Part shown: positions 1-12,000 of the stretch, piece by piece
Layout: the number at the start of each line of letters is the position of its first letter
Numbering within the stretch: the first letter of the stretch is position 1
Source of the DNA: Clonostachys chloroleuca
Lineage: Eukaryota > Ascomycota > Sordariomycetes > Hypocreales > Bionectriaceae
Direction: 5' to 3'
Length of the DNA stretch: 64,000 bases
NCBI GenBank assembly: GCA_037952775.1
Contig: JBANAY010000003.1
Location: 17,236,001 to 17,300,000, forward strand
Notes under the pieces: generated by a model
The model's database searches: none
The model's input: the letters and a program-made list of their open reading frames with translations, nothing else
What the model was told of the DNA's origin: nothing
Translations under genes and position numbers: made by a program

Positions 1-724
1 CACCCGCTCTACTGTGAGGTTCGTGTATAGCTTCAATCCCCGTCCAATACGAATACCACCTGGAATGTGCCTGCACAATCTCTGCCCGGAATAAGCCACG
101 GCAGGCATATGCACCCATCAGCAAGCACAAGTGGGAGAGGGGGAGGGGTGGAAATGATGCTTCCGGGGGCCTGGCACACTGACGACCAGTTTCCACCCAT
201 CTCCAGGCTCAGTCTTGCGCTGAACGATGTCCGTTCCTGGAAGGCTTTCTAATTAAAAGCGCCAACTCCCGACATGCACATGCAGCACACGCCACTATTA
301 TTAGGTAGTATTATTGATCGTGTTTCTTGGTTTCCTCCTGTGGAAGCCACATACGTTGGTACATTGGTCTTATGCATGCCATGGCCACAATGCGGCGCCT
401 GTTCAAAATGAGCCGGACGCTTTGCTCTTAAGCCGAGATGGATCTCACGGCAGAAGTCTCTTGGCATTGGCGTGGGGTAGGCGGCATTCAGTACGGCTGA
501 GGAGTGTGGCCGCTGTTAGATGAAAGATCTCTGTTTCGATCTAAGGTAGTCAAGATGAGAAGCAAATATACGTAGATACTATAGCCGTTGAATTTTCCTC
601 CATTCATATCCTCGCTATAGTCCCACCCCCACTCGGTGCTTTGAAGCCTCGAGAGAGAGCCCAAGAAAGTAGCCACGGAAATTTCATAACCCGCTCGCTC
701 AGTGAGTGAATCGCTGCCTACCCC
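1..724. other. Non-coding left edge
   Basis: No reading frame here resembles a known protein, and the ORFs present are short and of mixed composition. The last few hundred bases before the stop codon of the AMP-ligase-like gene are probably its 3' untranslated region, since that gene reads leftwards into this stretch. I see no RNA gene or repeat. Confidence 0.4.
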
Positions 725-2536
725 TTATGCATATGCCAAGGTTTGGTCACCCCTAATCCTCCCGTTGACACCAAGGCTGGTTTCACCACCAGACACGGCG
801 GGTCCGTTGACAATAATCTAAGAAACTCGTGTTAGTTATAATCAAACGCAACATGTTTGAATAAAAAAGAATACATACCTCGCCCTCGGACTTTTCGTCG
901 GTAGTTCGTAGAGCTCCAGAGTCTCTGAGGCGCACCTCAACGCTGGTGAGAGGTGCCCCAAAGTGGCCCGTGCCGTCGGCATCAACCCGGTAGTCGAAAA
1001 ATGCCGTCTGGGCAACAGCGCCGGCAACCTTGGCCGCTGTCAAGGCGTAAATGACTCGTGCGCCTGTGAAGATACGCAGATCGGATAGTACTTGGGAAGA
1101 TAGGTGAGGGGTATTGGCCCCGGCCCGCTCCGCGACATAGATGAGACGAAGGGATGGGGAAGAAGCACCAATGGTGGGACGGGACGCGGCACTGAATCCA
1201 GAGAAAGCGTTTGAGGTCGAGAACACGCCATCCAGGGCAAGTTGGCGAGTAGCCAACGTATGGGAGAGATTGCCAAGGCCGGCAAGCTTGCTGGCGCTTT
1301 CCTTGTGCGACTTGAGAAGGGTCTCTGGGGCAGCAACAATTACAGTGGGAGCAATACCCTGCGTAGCAAGGACCAGGTCGGTAGACTTTCCGGCAACCGA
1401 GTTCAAAGCGATGGAGGCATTTGAGTAGAGTGCGGCCAGTGTCAAGGATAGGGTGTGCTCATTCGCAAGAGAAGTGGCAGGTAGGAACACGTCAGTAGGA
1501 CCAAGGCGCGCCTTGGGCGGCAGACTGGCGAGTTGCCCGGCGATACCAGAGACCAGATTGCCTTGGCTGAAGCGAACCATTTCTTCGATTTGACCGGATT
1601 TAGTCTGCCAGAATACCACAACGTCCTTGGGGACCTTGCTTGGGTCCGAGTCCAAAGGAGGTAGCTCACGGCCAGCGTCAGCTGGCGCATCGTTGACAAT
1701 GTCCTGCCAGGTTGCGACGTTCACGCTGCCGCCCGTGCCCTCAGGGACCTCATTCCAGTCGAGATGACTGCTTCCCTCGTCGACAACCCAGATGAGTTGC
1801 CTTAGGGCCGGGTATGCTGCGACAACAGTATCGAAGGGGAAAGCGCCGGGGGCTGTGACCACTGTATCGACGGCAGAACGACGTAGCATGGAGACAAGCT
1901 CATCCTTGGACACGTCGAAGGGGATCAGAATGGTCGTCAGGTTGGGATAAAAGCTGCAGGCGAAAAGTGTAACAAGGAGCTCGATGGAGTTGGGCAGGTA
2001 GATGGCAACCCTGATGCCTCCCTGTTCCGCAATGTGCTGTCCAATGAGATTGATCTGACGGGTAATATCCTCTGGAGAGAAAATTTCATGAGCCACTTGC
2101 TATTATCTGGAGTTGGGGGTGCAGCATATGTACCTAGCTTGTGCTCGATCTTTCGTTGGGATCCAAGGACAGTCCACAACTGGCCTTTGGCGCCACTCTC
2201 GCTCCCTGCAACCGCTTTCCTCCACACATCTCTCAGATCGCCATCGCGACCTCTGGTCCACTTTGACGCACCAGGATCCTTGACCCCCAAGCCGCTGTTC
2301 AGAGGCATCCCATGAGGGGCAGCTTGCGAGCGGTACACGGGACTCTCACCCTCCTGGCGCACTGGCGATGCCAGCGACTGCCTGGCGAGGAGCATTGGGT
2401 GGACATCTGGCTCCGTCGCAGTGAGAACTCGGTACCCAACGAGGGCGATCAGAACCGTCACTATTCCGGTGGAGTAAATGTTCCACTGCCCTGCCAGGTC
2501 CCCGAGGCCGGCATCGAGAGACTCAAGTAAACCCAT
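725..2536 (-). CDS. AMP-dependent ligase-like membrane protein
   Basis: Predicted 562-aa protein of the fungal AMP-binding (acyl-CoA synthetase-like) family. Exons are complement(2134..2536), (879..2071) and (725..817). The first intron (2072..2133) was placed because its polypyrimidine acceptor restores the family-like run EHKLEDITRQINLIGQH. The second intron (818..878) leads to the C-terminal IIVNGPAVSGGETSLGVNG. A hydrophobic segment near residues 20-40 (IYSTGIVTVLIALVGY) suggests a membrane anchor on the ER, lipid droplets or peroxisomes. The region equivalent to the ATP-binding A3 loop reads VVFWQTKSGQIEEMVRFSQG, which lacks the usual Ser/Thr/Gly-rich T-S-G-T-T-G pattern. The short C-terminus appears to stop before the usual mobile C-terminal domain. 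Adenylating activity is therefore doubtful. I start at the ATG at 2536; the four in-frame codons upstream begin with TTG. The family fold is fairly sure, the substrate unknown. Confidence 0.8.
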
Positions 2537-3994
2537 CGCGTGTGCCAAATATTCGCGAGGCTGAGCGGTTGTGTCGTGAGGTAGGGACGGGAGCGGCGGC
2601 TAGGTTGGGGTGCCTGCCTCTGTTCCAGCCACGTGGTTTGAGAGGAGGATAACGTTGGACGAGGCCCCGAAATCACAAATTTGATTCAAACAGGCGGATT
2701 TTGCGAGGAACCGAGGCTCCGAGCGGTCGTGAACGGGAGCCTGCACGCGGTGTTGCGGGTTGTTGGAAGGTCGTGAATGTGATGGGCGCCTACCTTAGCT
2801 GGCATGCCATTTATCTGGACCCCGCTGCCATACCCCGGCGACCTCAACTGCCAACCCAACCCCAGCCGCCGGCTTTCGTCATGGCAAACCCCACTTGGTC
2901 CTAAGAAAGAGCCCTGGCAGAAAATCGGCATCTGGAATAGAGGAAATTCGGCGCGGTTTACCTAGAAGGGACCTTTTCGGCATACATTCACATTTTTAAG
3001 GTAACGGGGAAGTCGGATGAAATCATCAAAAGTTTAGAATTCCAATTAGATAATAACCTTTACTTTTTTTGTCCTAGGACTTCTCAGCCTCCTCTGGTTT
3101 GTCGTTGTCCATCTATCACGGGGACAGAATTCGTAAATCTCGTGGCCTTGTCCTGTCTTCCAGGCTGTGATGTAGCAGCCCTCCCAGCTACATCATGACA
3201 TGCCTCCAGTCCTGGCCAAGAATGACCTCCGAAAGAGCAAGATGAGCTCCTGATCGACTCCGCCCCTGACCCTAAAAATCATAATCTCATATGCTGGGCG
3301 GCTTCGACCGAGCTCCTTGTGCATGAAAAAACAGACTTAAAACCCGTCTGCTGACCAACCATCCGTCCATATGCCTAGTCTATGCTCATAGCCCCATATA
3401 TCCATCCTTCACCTTGGGGACCGTCGAGCACATTCGACCAGAGAACCGAGTAACCCCCTTTTGTCTATGATTGCACGGCGATGCTATGACCCTCTATCGT
3501 GAAAGCGAGAAAATGTCCCTGTCAGGGAAACCCTGATAAACAGCAGAAACATGAAAATCGTGAGGCTCTTTGTTCGGATCTAGATCTTTCCTAGATCCAC
3601 CTAACACCACGATTCTGCCGGTGTTTCTTCAAGTTCCCCCAAATCTCGGTCTAAGGGTATCATTCGAGAGTGGTTTCGAAAATCAAAAGAAATGCAATCT
3701 ATCACATACTTCGTGAAAGGCCCTAAAACCATTGCTGCTTTTCGCCAGCTTGTCAGGGCACTGATACCGCCCTCGTAGGTCATAGATGTTCGCCGTGTCG
3801 TAAGAGAACAAAAGAAATAAGAAAAACAAACAAGAAAACAGATGCAAGTGATAAGAAAAGATGTGAAATCAAAATGATGCCGTCATCATCATCATCATCA
3901 ATGATGCGGCAGAGGTTTTGTCGCATGCAGAGTAGCGACAATCGGTCGCCATCGTATCGGCGGGATAGAGCGACCGGAACACCTGGTTGGGTTT
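2537..3994. other. Intergenic: AMP-ligase promoter and DED1 3' region
   Basis: About 1.4 kb separate two minus-strand genes. The part next to 2537 is the upstream region of the AMP-ligase-like gene, and the part next to 3994 is expected to hold the 3' untranslated region of DED1. A (CAT)n microsatellite lies at about 3885-3901. The ORFs are short and unconvincing. Confidence 0.4.
3885..3903. repeat. (CAT)n microsatellite
   Basis: A run of about six CAT units lies just downstream of the DED1 stop codon, probably within its 3' untranslated region. Confidence 0.7.
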
Positions 3995-6127
<2,133 letters not shown>

Positions 6128-8654
6128 ATTCGATGATGATAGACGATGGAAAGTTGGAAAAACTCAGTGGATCATGTACAGTTCGTGATGCAACCCAAGT
6201 GTTTCGTCGTGCAATCACTCTCAGATGAAAGGAGAGTGAAAGAAGGAAAGTAAAACCGAACGAGGTTTCGATGATGCGAAGCGAAAGCAGTGAAATGGAA
6301 AATGAGGGAAGATGAGAGTAACGGCTCTCTGGCAAATTTCCCTCTAACAAATTACTTTTTCTTCGTCGTAAAGCAGGATTTGGACGTGATACTTGCAGAT
6401 TTCCCTCGAAGAACGCGCAGACTCTTCAAAGAAAACAAACAAGAAAGAAAACGGAATGCCCTTGGAAATGGCACGGATGAGGGGAGAAGGGTTATGAGAA
6501 TGTTGGGAAGGGGTTGTTGTGAGAGAAAAGAGGAAAAGGGACGATAAAAATCGGGGGGCAAAAGCGAAAAAAATTGGTCGTGTCGAAAAAGGCTAGTGGC
6601 ACCAGCGCCGGGGCCGGGCGGTGAGAATTTTGGGCACGAGCCCATCGTCAACTGGAGGGGCTAGTGGTACCAGGGTACAAATCTTGGACAATTTGACGCC
6701 TGTCCATGTCTCCCTGGGGCGATCACAGGCTAACAGCAGGTAGGCGGTACTACAGGCCTCGTAAGCAGCGCTGCGTCTCAATCGCACCTCACCAGCACCG
6801 ACGTGGTCTCTGTCTGCTACGAAGTCTTTGCAGCTCTTGCGCAGAGGTATCTCGCAGCAGCCCGGTGGGACCAGGAGCTGTTGCCACAGAGGGCAGATCT
6901 TTCTACGCCATCCCAGGGTCTTCGAGAAGATGTGCCTGGTACTTGCTACCTGGCGGCCCGCCGTCGAAAATGCCAGGCAGACAGATCCATCTCAGCTCCC
7001 GACGTCAGACCCCCCCGGTCTCCCCGGGCATCTGACCACCCAGCCATAGGGGATTAATCACACCTACGGGCGAAGTTGCATCATTGTTCTTTCAGCTAGC
7101 ATCCTGGTATCCGGCAGAATTTGTCATTCGTCTCCTGCGTTGGAGAAAGCCTGCCTGACGAAAGTGTGCGCCTTGGACCAACTTCCAATCTACCGGGAGC
7201 CCCATGCCTGTCAGCCATATATGTACATATGCAGGCTAGCTAGGTAAATAGCGGTAACTCGTAGCCAACTGCCATTGCACCATCCATGTGATAGTACCTA
7301 CAGACTACAGGGCCCAAGAGACTTCCACGATACGCACCCAAATAGCGTGCCTCTAGTCCTCGAAGAGGTGCACTCTAGCCTGGAACTCAATATCGGCAAT
7401 TACCAAGAGACTTTCCGCCTTGGTTCGTTTTGGTCAACGCTTCATATCGTTGTACAAGAAGTGGCTGGTCTGCTTGGTAACTTGGCCAATTGACTTCCGC
7501 CTCAACGGTACCGTCGCATTGGTAAGACCAATATTGAATCTTCGGTTATAGGTGGTTGGATCAAGACAGCAGACTACCCAAGGGCTGATCCCCCTTTTCG
7601 ACACCCTTTCGCCCACGCGACTCCCTCCTTTTTGTGTGATCCTATTGTGTAACACCCCTTTTCATCCAAACCAGCCACAGATGGAGGTTCGGATAATTTC
7701 CGTCAAAAGAGCTACCCTGCTAGGAGAGATTTCCAACCGCATGCCACAAAAGTTCCGGAAGGCGGTTGCTCATAGTTTCACTGTTGCCAATTCTGAGATA
7801 TCTCAGGACAAGGATACTCAGACAACGCAAACAGTGGATATATGTTGCCTAGATGGGCGAGGTGATTTGATAAATACAAACCGACCCAAATGAAGACTCA
7901 AATAAAGACCCAAATACACACCCAAATACACACATAATATCCAAAAAGTAGCTAATTCTAAGCAGAGACTGTAGATCATCAATGGTTATACCTTGACGTT
8001 TTTCCCCCCTTTAATCTTGTTTCAGTAATTGCATAGCTAGCTATGAAAGATAGCTGATCAAGTAATTGTTAAGAGATTGCTTAAGTGTGCCATTTCCACT
8101 GTTACCTACATCTTGCTTGCTTCTGCTTGCCATTTGAAAATGGGTAACAGATTAGGGATAGAACTAAGTAAAACTTCTAGAATACGTACTGCAATCCTTT
8201 TAAGATCTTTCCTAAGCCCTGACGATAGCTTAGTACCCACATATATATAGTAGGTAGAGAGACATCATTTTAGATGTATAACCTCCCCTGCAGGTATTTT
8301 ATGTCCCAACTATGGAAGATACTGCATAATATTAGAGACCGTCCGCTGCCACAATGGAGCATATCAGCATCCTTGCGGCCAACTCTATCCATCCAAGATC
8401 CCACCGCTCAGGTGGATTAGAGAACCTAGACTTGCACATTCGTTCTAAGCGAGCTATCTGTTGTCTGAACCGCTTTTCCCTTTATATTGGTGCAGGAGAG
8501 ATATCTATTCGAGGCAGCCTGTGCCGTTTCTTCAGAGCCCACACAACGAAGCATTGCACGTCAAGGTCATGCTGTATGAATTACCTTTCCAGCCTCCAAT
8601 TAGACTAAAGTACATGTTGGCTAGCCTCCCGAGTTTCCCCCTCATACTCCTCAT
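6128..8654. other. Gene-poor intergenic region, partly AT-rich
   Basis: This 2.5-kb gap lies between the DED1 start and the PRE1 stop. The first few hundred bases are the DED1 promoter and leader. Positions 6600-7700 show only chance-like ORFs. From about 7680 to 8620 the base composition turns AT-rich, with short direct repeats (7908-7933) and palindromes such as CATAGCTAGCTATG at 8032-8045. This could be decayed mobile DNA, but no recognisable transposase remains. Confidence 0.4.
7908..7933. repeat. Short tandem repeat ACCCAAATACAC
   Basis: Two adjacent copies of a 12-nt unit (ACCCAAATACAC) are followed by a degenerate continuation. Related AAATAAAGACCC sequence lies just upstream. It sits in the AT-rich intergenic stretch. 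Confidence 0.6.
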
Positions 8655-9462
8655 TCAAGGACACTTTACCACCCGGTCGTCGTCGAATTCTATGTCGACG
8701 ATGCCGTCTGCCTTGACGGCCTTGACGACCATGCCCTTGAAGTCGATCGGTAACCTCCTCTTCAGCTCATCAACGCACATAGTCAGGAGCTTGATGCCCT
8801 GGCCTAGGGTAATATCGGGGTGGTGGTGCTTGTCCAGAAGCGACAGGCAGTAGTATCTTTGGAGAGTAGAGTTAGCTATCGGGAACAAGCTAGGTAAATT
8901 ATCGAGAGAGGAGAGCATGCGGAGAACATACTGTGCGTAGCCGTGAGCGGCGTAGGGCACGTCCACGAGTGAGGCAAGGTAATCCAGCCAGTACAGAGCG
9001 GGCTTGCCAGTGATGGGGTCCACGCCGCCCATGAGGAGGTTGACATTATAGGGCTTTCGGGATCGTAGGCTCGATGCGAGCTCTCCGCGGACGAAGTGTG
9101 CTAGTCCGGAGGGTGACAGATCGGTTTCGTTGCGCATAGAGTAGAGCTGTGCGTTTCTCTGAATGTATTCGGCGAACTGGACTAGATGTCACAACAACTC
9201 TTAGCACATCTTCCCCCCACAATATCGACGGCAGTGGCATCTCATACCGGTGTCTCCAGGCTCTCCAGAGAATGCAAGGAGAGTGTGTTTGTTTAGCGCC
9301 CTTGTCTTGTCGTCGGAAGCCTTGAAGGTGGTTGGACCTCGCATGGCAGCTTTGGAAGCTGCAATGAGAGTGAAGTCCTTGCCTGTGATGCCGAGTAGAA
9401 CCTCCCTGGAAGAGTGTAAGCCCACGTCGAGCGAGTTTGGTATTGAAAAGTGGTCCTTACAT
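8655..9462 (-). CDS. PRE1: 20S proteasome beta-4 subunit (Pre1/PSMB2 type)
   Basis: Predicted 203-aa proteasome core subunit beta-4, a structural, non-catalytic member of the beta ring. Four exons: complement(9461..9462), (9248..9405), (8932..9181) and (8655..8856), with introns of 55, 66 and 75 nt. The joined N-terminus is MEVLLGITGKDFTLIAASKA, as in PSMB2/Pre1 proteins; it has no propeptide and no N-terminal threonine nucleophile. The second intron rejoins GDT-VQFAEYIQRN and the third HGYAQ-YYCLSLLDKHHH. The exon total of 612 nt is an exact codon multiple. The start codon is divided by the first intron: AT at 9462-9461 and G at 9405. Alternative starts inside exon 2 would add non-conserved residues and ignore a good GTAAGG...TTCCAG intron. 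It is divergent from RRP9, sharing about 390 bp of promoter. Confidence 0.95.
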
Positions 9463-9856
9463 CTTGATTTTTGGGCAATGTTGCGATTTCTGTGTTGGTG
9501 GAGGGGTGATGGGAAAGGCAGTTGTGTGGTGCTTTATCAGGATAGCTGCTTGAAGTCACCCAGAGCTACCATTAGGCTGTAGCGCTTGCGCGCGTCACTG
9601 GTCGTAGCAGCCCGCCTTCTCCCATGCATCCACCATCATGCTCAGTGACCGCCTTCGCACCGGAAAAGCAAATGGCCGATCTTTTGGGTACGTACCTTGA
9701 GTTTGCACAATCGATAAGCGGGATGGATTTTCTGTGGATCCCAATTCTGCACTAAGGAAAAAAAAAGTTGGAAGAACGACTGCTAAGAAAATTATCCTGT
9801 ATTGGGCGGGATTGCCAGTGCCAGTACAGGCAATCTTCTTTTCTTTACCCGCGACC
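9463..9856. promoter_or_regulatory. Shared divergent promoter, PRE1/RRP9
   Basis: About 390 bp separate the oppositely oriented starts of PRE1 and RRP9, so both promoters must lie here. I cannot assign a specific transcription-factor site with confidence. Confidence 0.5.
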
Positions 9857-11595
9857 ATGTCTTCCTTTTTCACAGCCCCGAGCTCTCAGAAGAAGAGAAA
9901 GAGGCCCGTAGCTCCCGAGTTTCCCAAAAAGAGACTTGCCAATGGAGGCCCCAAATCATCCGGCAAGGCGCCTGCGAACCCCGCGAGCCGCCGTGAGGAA
10001 AGGGACGAGTCCATCTCTGGTAGCGAATCGGACGATGACGAGAGCTTCGAGGGCCTTTCCAATGCGTCCGGGTCCTCGGAAGCCAGCGACTCTGACAACG
10101 AAGGCGAGACCGCCGCCGAAAAGAGATTGAGGCTCGCAGAGCGCTATCTGGAGAATGTCAAGGAGCACGTGGACGAGGCTGGCTTCGACGCGGCAGACAT
10201 TGACCGAGATCTGATCGCCGAGCGACTGCAGGAGGACGTGGCAGAGACCAAGGGAAAGGTCTATCGCCAATTGGGCTCTGAACTGGCTATAGACAAAGCT
10301 TCGCAAACTTTTTTCCGCACCAACACCGGCCCCGTCACCTCCATCACTTCCAGCGCGCCTTACTTCTACACTGCAACTAAAGATTTACACATTCACAAGT
10401 GGAGAACCCAGGATCTCCCGCAAAATCAATATCCTCAGACCACGAAGCGAAAACCGAAGAAGCCACCCGCCCCCCGAGAAAGAGACCGGAAGTGGAGTCC
10501 TGGATTAGAGGCAGCACTGGCAAGAAGAAGGAGAAGAACTACCAGAGACACACCGGTCCAATCATGGCCATTGCTGCTTCGCCAGATGGCCGATATGTTG
10601 TCACCGGTGGCGCAGATAGAAAGCTCATTGTCCACGATGCTGAGACCCTGAAGCCTGTCAAGGTCTTCAACCACCACCGCGATGCAATCACCGGTCTGGC
10701 GTTTCGGAGAGGAACGAACCAGCTGTATTCCTGTTCCAAAGACCGCACCGTCAAGGTATGGAGTCTGGACGAATTAGCCTACGTCGAGACTCTGTTCGGC
10801 CACCAGGATGAGGTAGTCGATATTGACGCTCTCGCCCAAGAGCGTTGCGTCAGCGTAGGAGCTCGTGACCGTACCGCCCGACTATGGAAGGTCCTCGAGG
10901 AATCGCAACTTGTTTTTAGGGGTGGTGCTGTGGACAAGAAACCAAAGCCTGGTGTCAATCCCCGCTCCTTACTCCATGAAGGCAGCATGGACCGCATTGC
11001 CATGATCGATGACGATTTATTCATCACTGGCAGCGACAACGGTACAATTGCTTTGTGGAGTGTTCAGAAAAAGAAGCCTGTCTACTTAGAATCACTGGCC
11101 CATGGAGTTGACCCAGCTCCTGGACCTACAGAAGGGTCGGCTTCAGCTATCGCAAGTGATAATGTTGTCGCGGCACCTCCACCTCGACCGATCACTGCTT
11201 TACGGACGATACCATACTCAGATGTCTTCTTCAGCGGGAGTTGGGATGGGTATGTTCGGGTATGGCAACTGAGCGAGGACAAGCGAAGGATCGAATCCCT
11301 TGGAGTTCTTTCCAGCCCAGAACCTAGCAATCAGGCCAATGGGGTTACGCCTAATGCTGGGGCTGCATCTTCCCGCCCTATTGTTGGTGTGGTAAACGGG
11401 ATCACGGTGTTTGAGCGTGGCGACCGAGGAAAGGATGGGATTTGTGTTATCGCCGCAGTGAGCAAGGAACATAGGTTCGGTCGGTGGAAGATTTTTGATG
11501 GCGCGCGTAATGGAGGAGTTGTGTTTGAAGTCCCCAGGATACGACCGGTTGTATCAGCGAACGGCGTTGATAATAGCACGGACGAGGAGGGCTGA
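9857..11595 (+). CDS. RRP9: U3 snoRNP WD-repeat protein Rrp9 (frameshifted)
   Basis: Orthologue of yeast Rrp9/human U3-55K, a nucleolar beta-propeller protein bound to U3 snoRNA and needed for 18S rRNA processing. No intron is apparent. The N-terminus is basic (SSQKKRKRPVAPEFPKKR) and then acidic, followed by WD repeats such as HTGPIMAIAASPDGRYVVTGG and YSCSKDRTVKVWSL. The reading frame breaks near residue 204, inside KRKPKKPPAP. Adding one C to the C6 run at 10470-10475 joins the two frames smoothly and makes the length 1740 nt (579 aa). No plausible intron spans the break: the only candidate has poor splice sites and would remove the conserved KW of a WD motif. The gene is essential in yeast, so I read the break as a sequencing indel. 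The start is the ATG at 9857 in GACCATG; 41 upstream in-frame codons do not resemble the family. Confidence 0.92.
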
Positions 11596-12000
11596 ATTAG
11601 GAGTACCGGGGAAAACATAGAATTATCACAAAGGCGTTCATACACTATCATATCTTGTAAATCTACCATCTCATGTCGTCTTTCAAATAAGTCAAAAGAT
11701 CGAGCGTTCTTCTTATACTCGTAGTCAGTTTCCTATATCGGGGCCGGCCAGTGCGCAATGTAGTTCCTGCTTGTTGCTGCTCGATATGTATATTAAAATG
11801 GTCTGTTTAGTGAACAACGTAAGGCTTTGTCATCTAAAATTCTCCTTCCGCCGATTCTAATTTGCTATTCTGCTACACTGGTAAAGAAAAGATCCATTTG
11901 TGATTGCACATGTACTCCCAGAGCTTTGCTTGTTGCAAAATATCCGAACAGCAGTTGCCCAGAGCTGGCACGAAAGATGGCGGACAAACACAATTTTGCC
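11596..12000. other. Convergent 3' region, RRP9/ULP2
   Basis: RRP9 and ULP2 are transcribed towards each other, so this 405-bp stretch should hold both 3' untranslated regions. It is AT-rich with no supported gene. Confidence 0.5.

Noticed and set aside
2072..2140. Earlier acceptor (AATAG) and GTG start giving AHEIFSPEDIT in the AMP-ligase-like gene
   Set aside because: That acceptor leaves the frames out of phase with the only good donor. The CTCTCCAG acceptor keeps phase and yields family-like sequence.
9734..9856. Upstream in-frame extension of RRP9 (MDPNSALRKKK...)
   Set aside because: The added 41 residues look like translated promoter and are unlike Rrp9 N-termini. The ATG at 9857 has a better context.
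10399..10508. Possible 110-nt intron bridging the RRP9 frames
   Set aside because: The donor (GTGGAG) and acceptor (GGATTAG) are poor, and removal would delete a conserved Lys-Trp of a WD motif. A missing base in the C6 run explains the data better.
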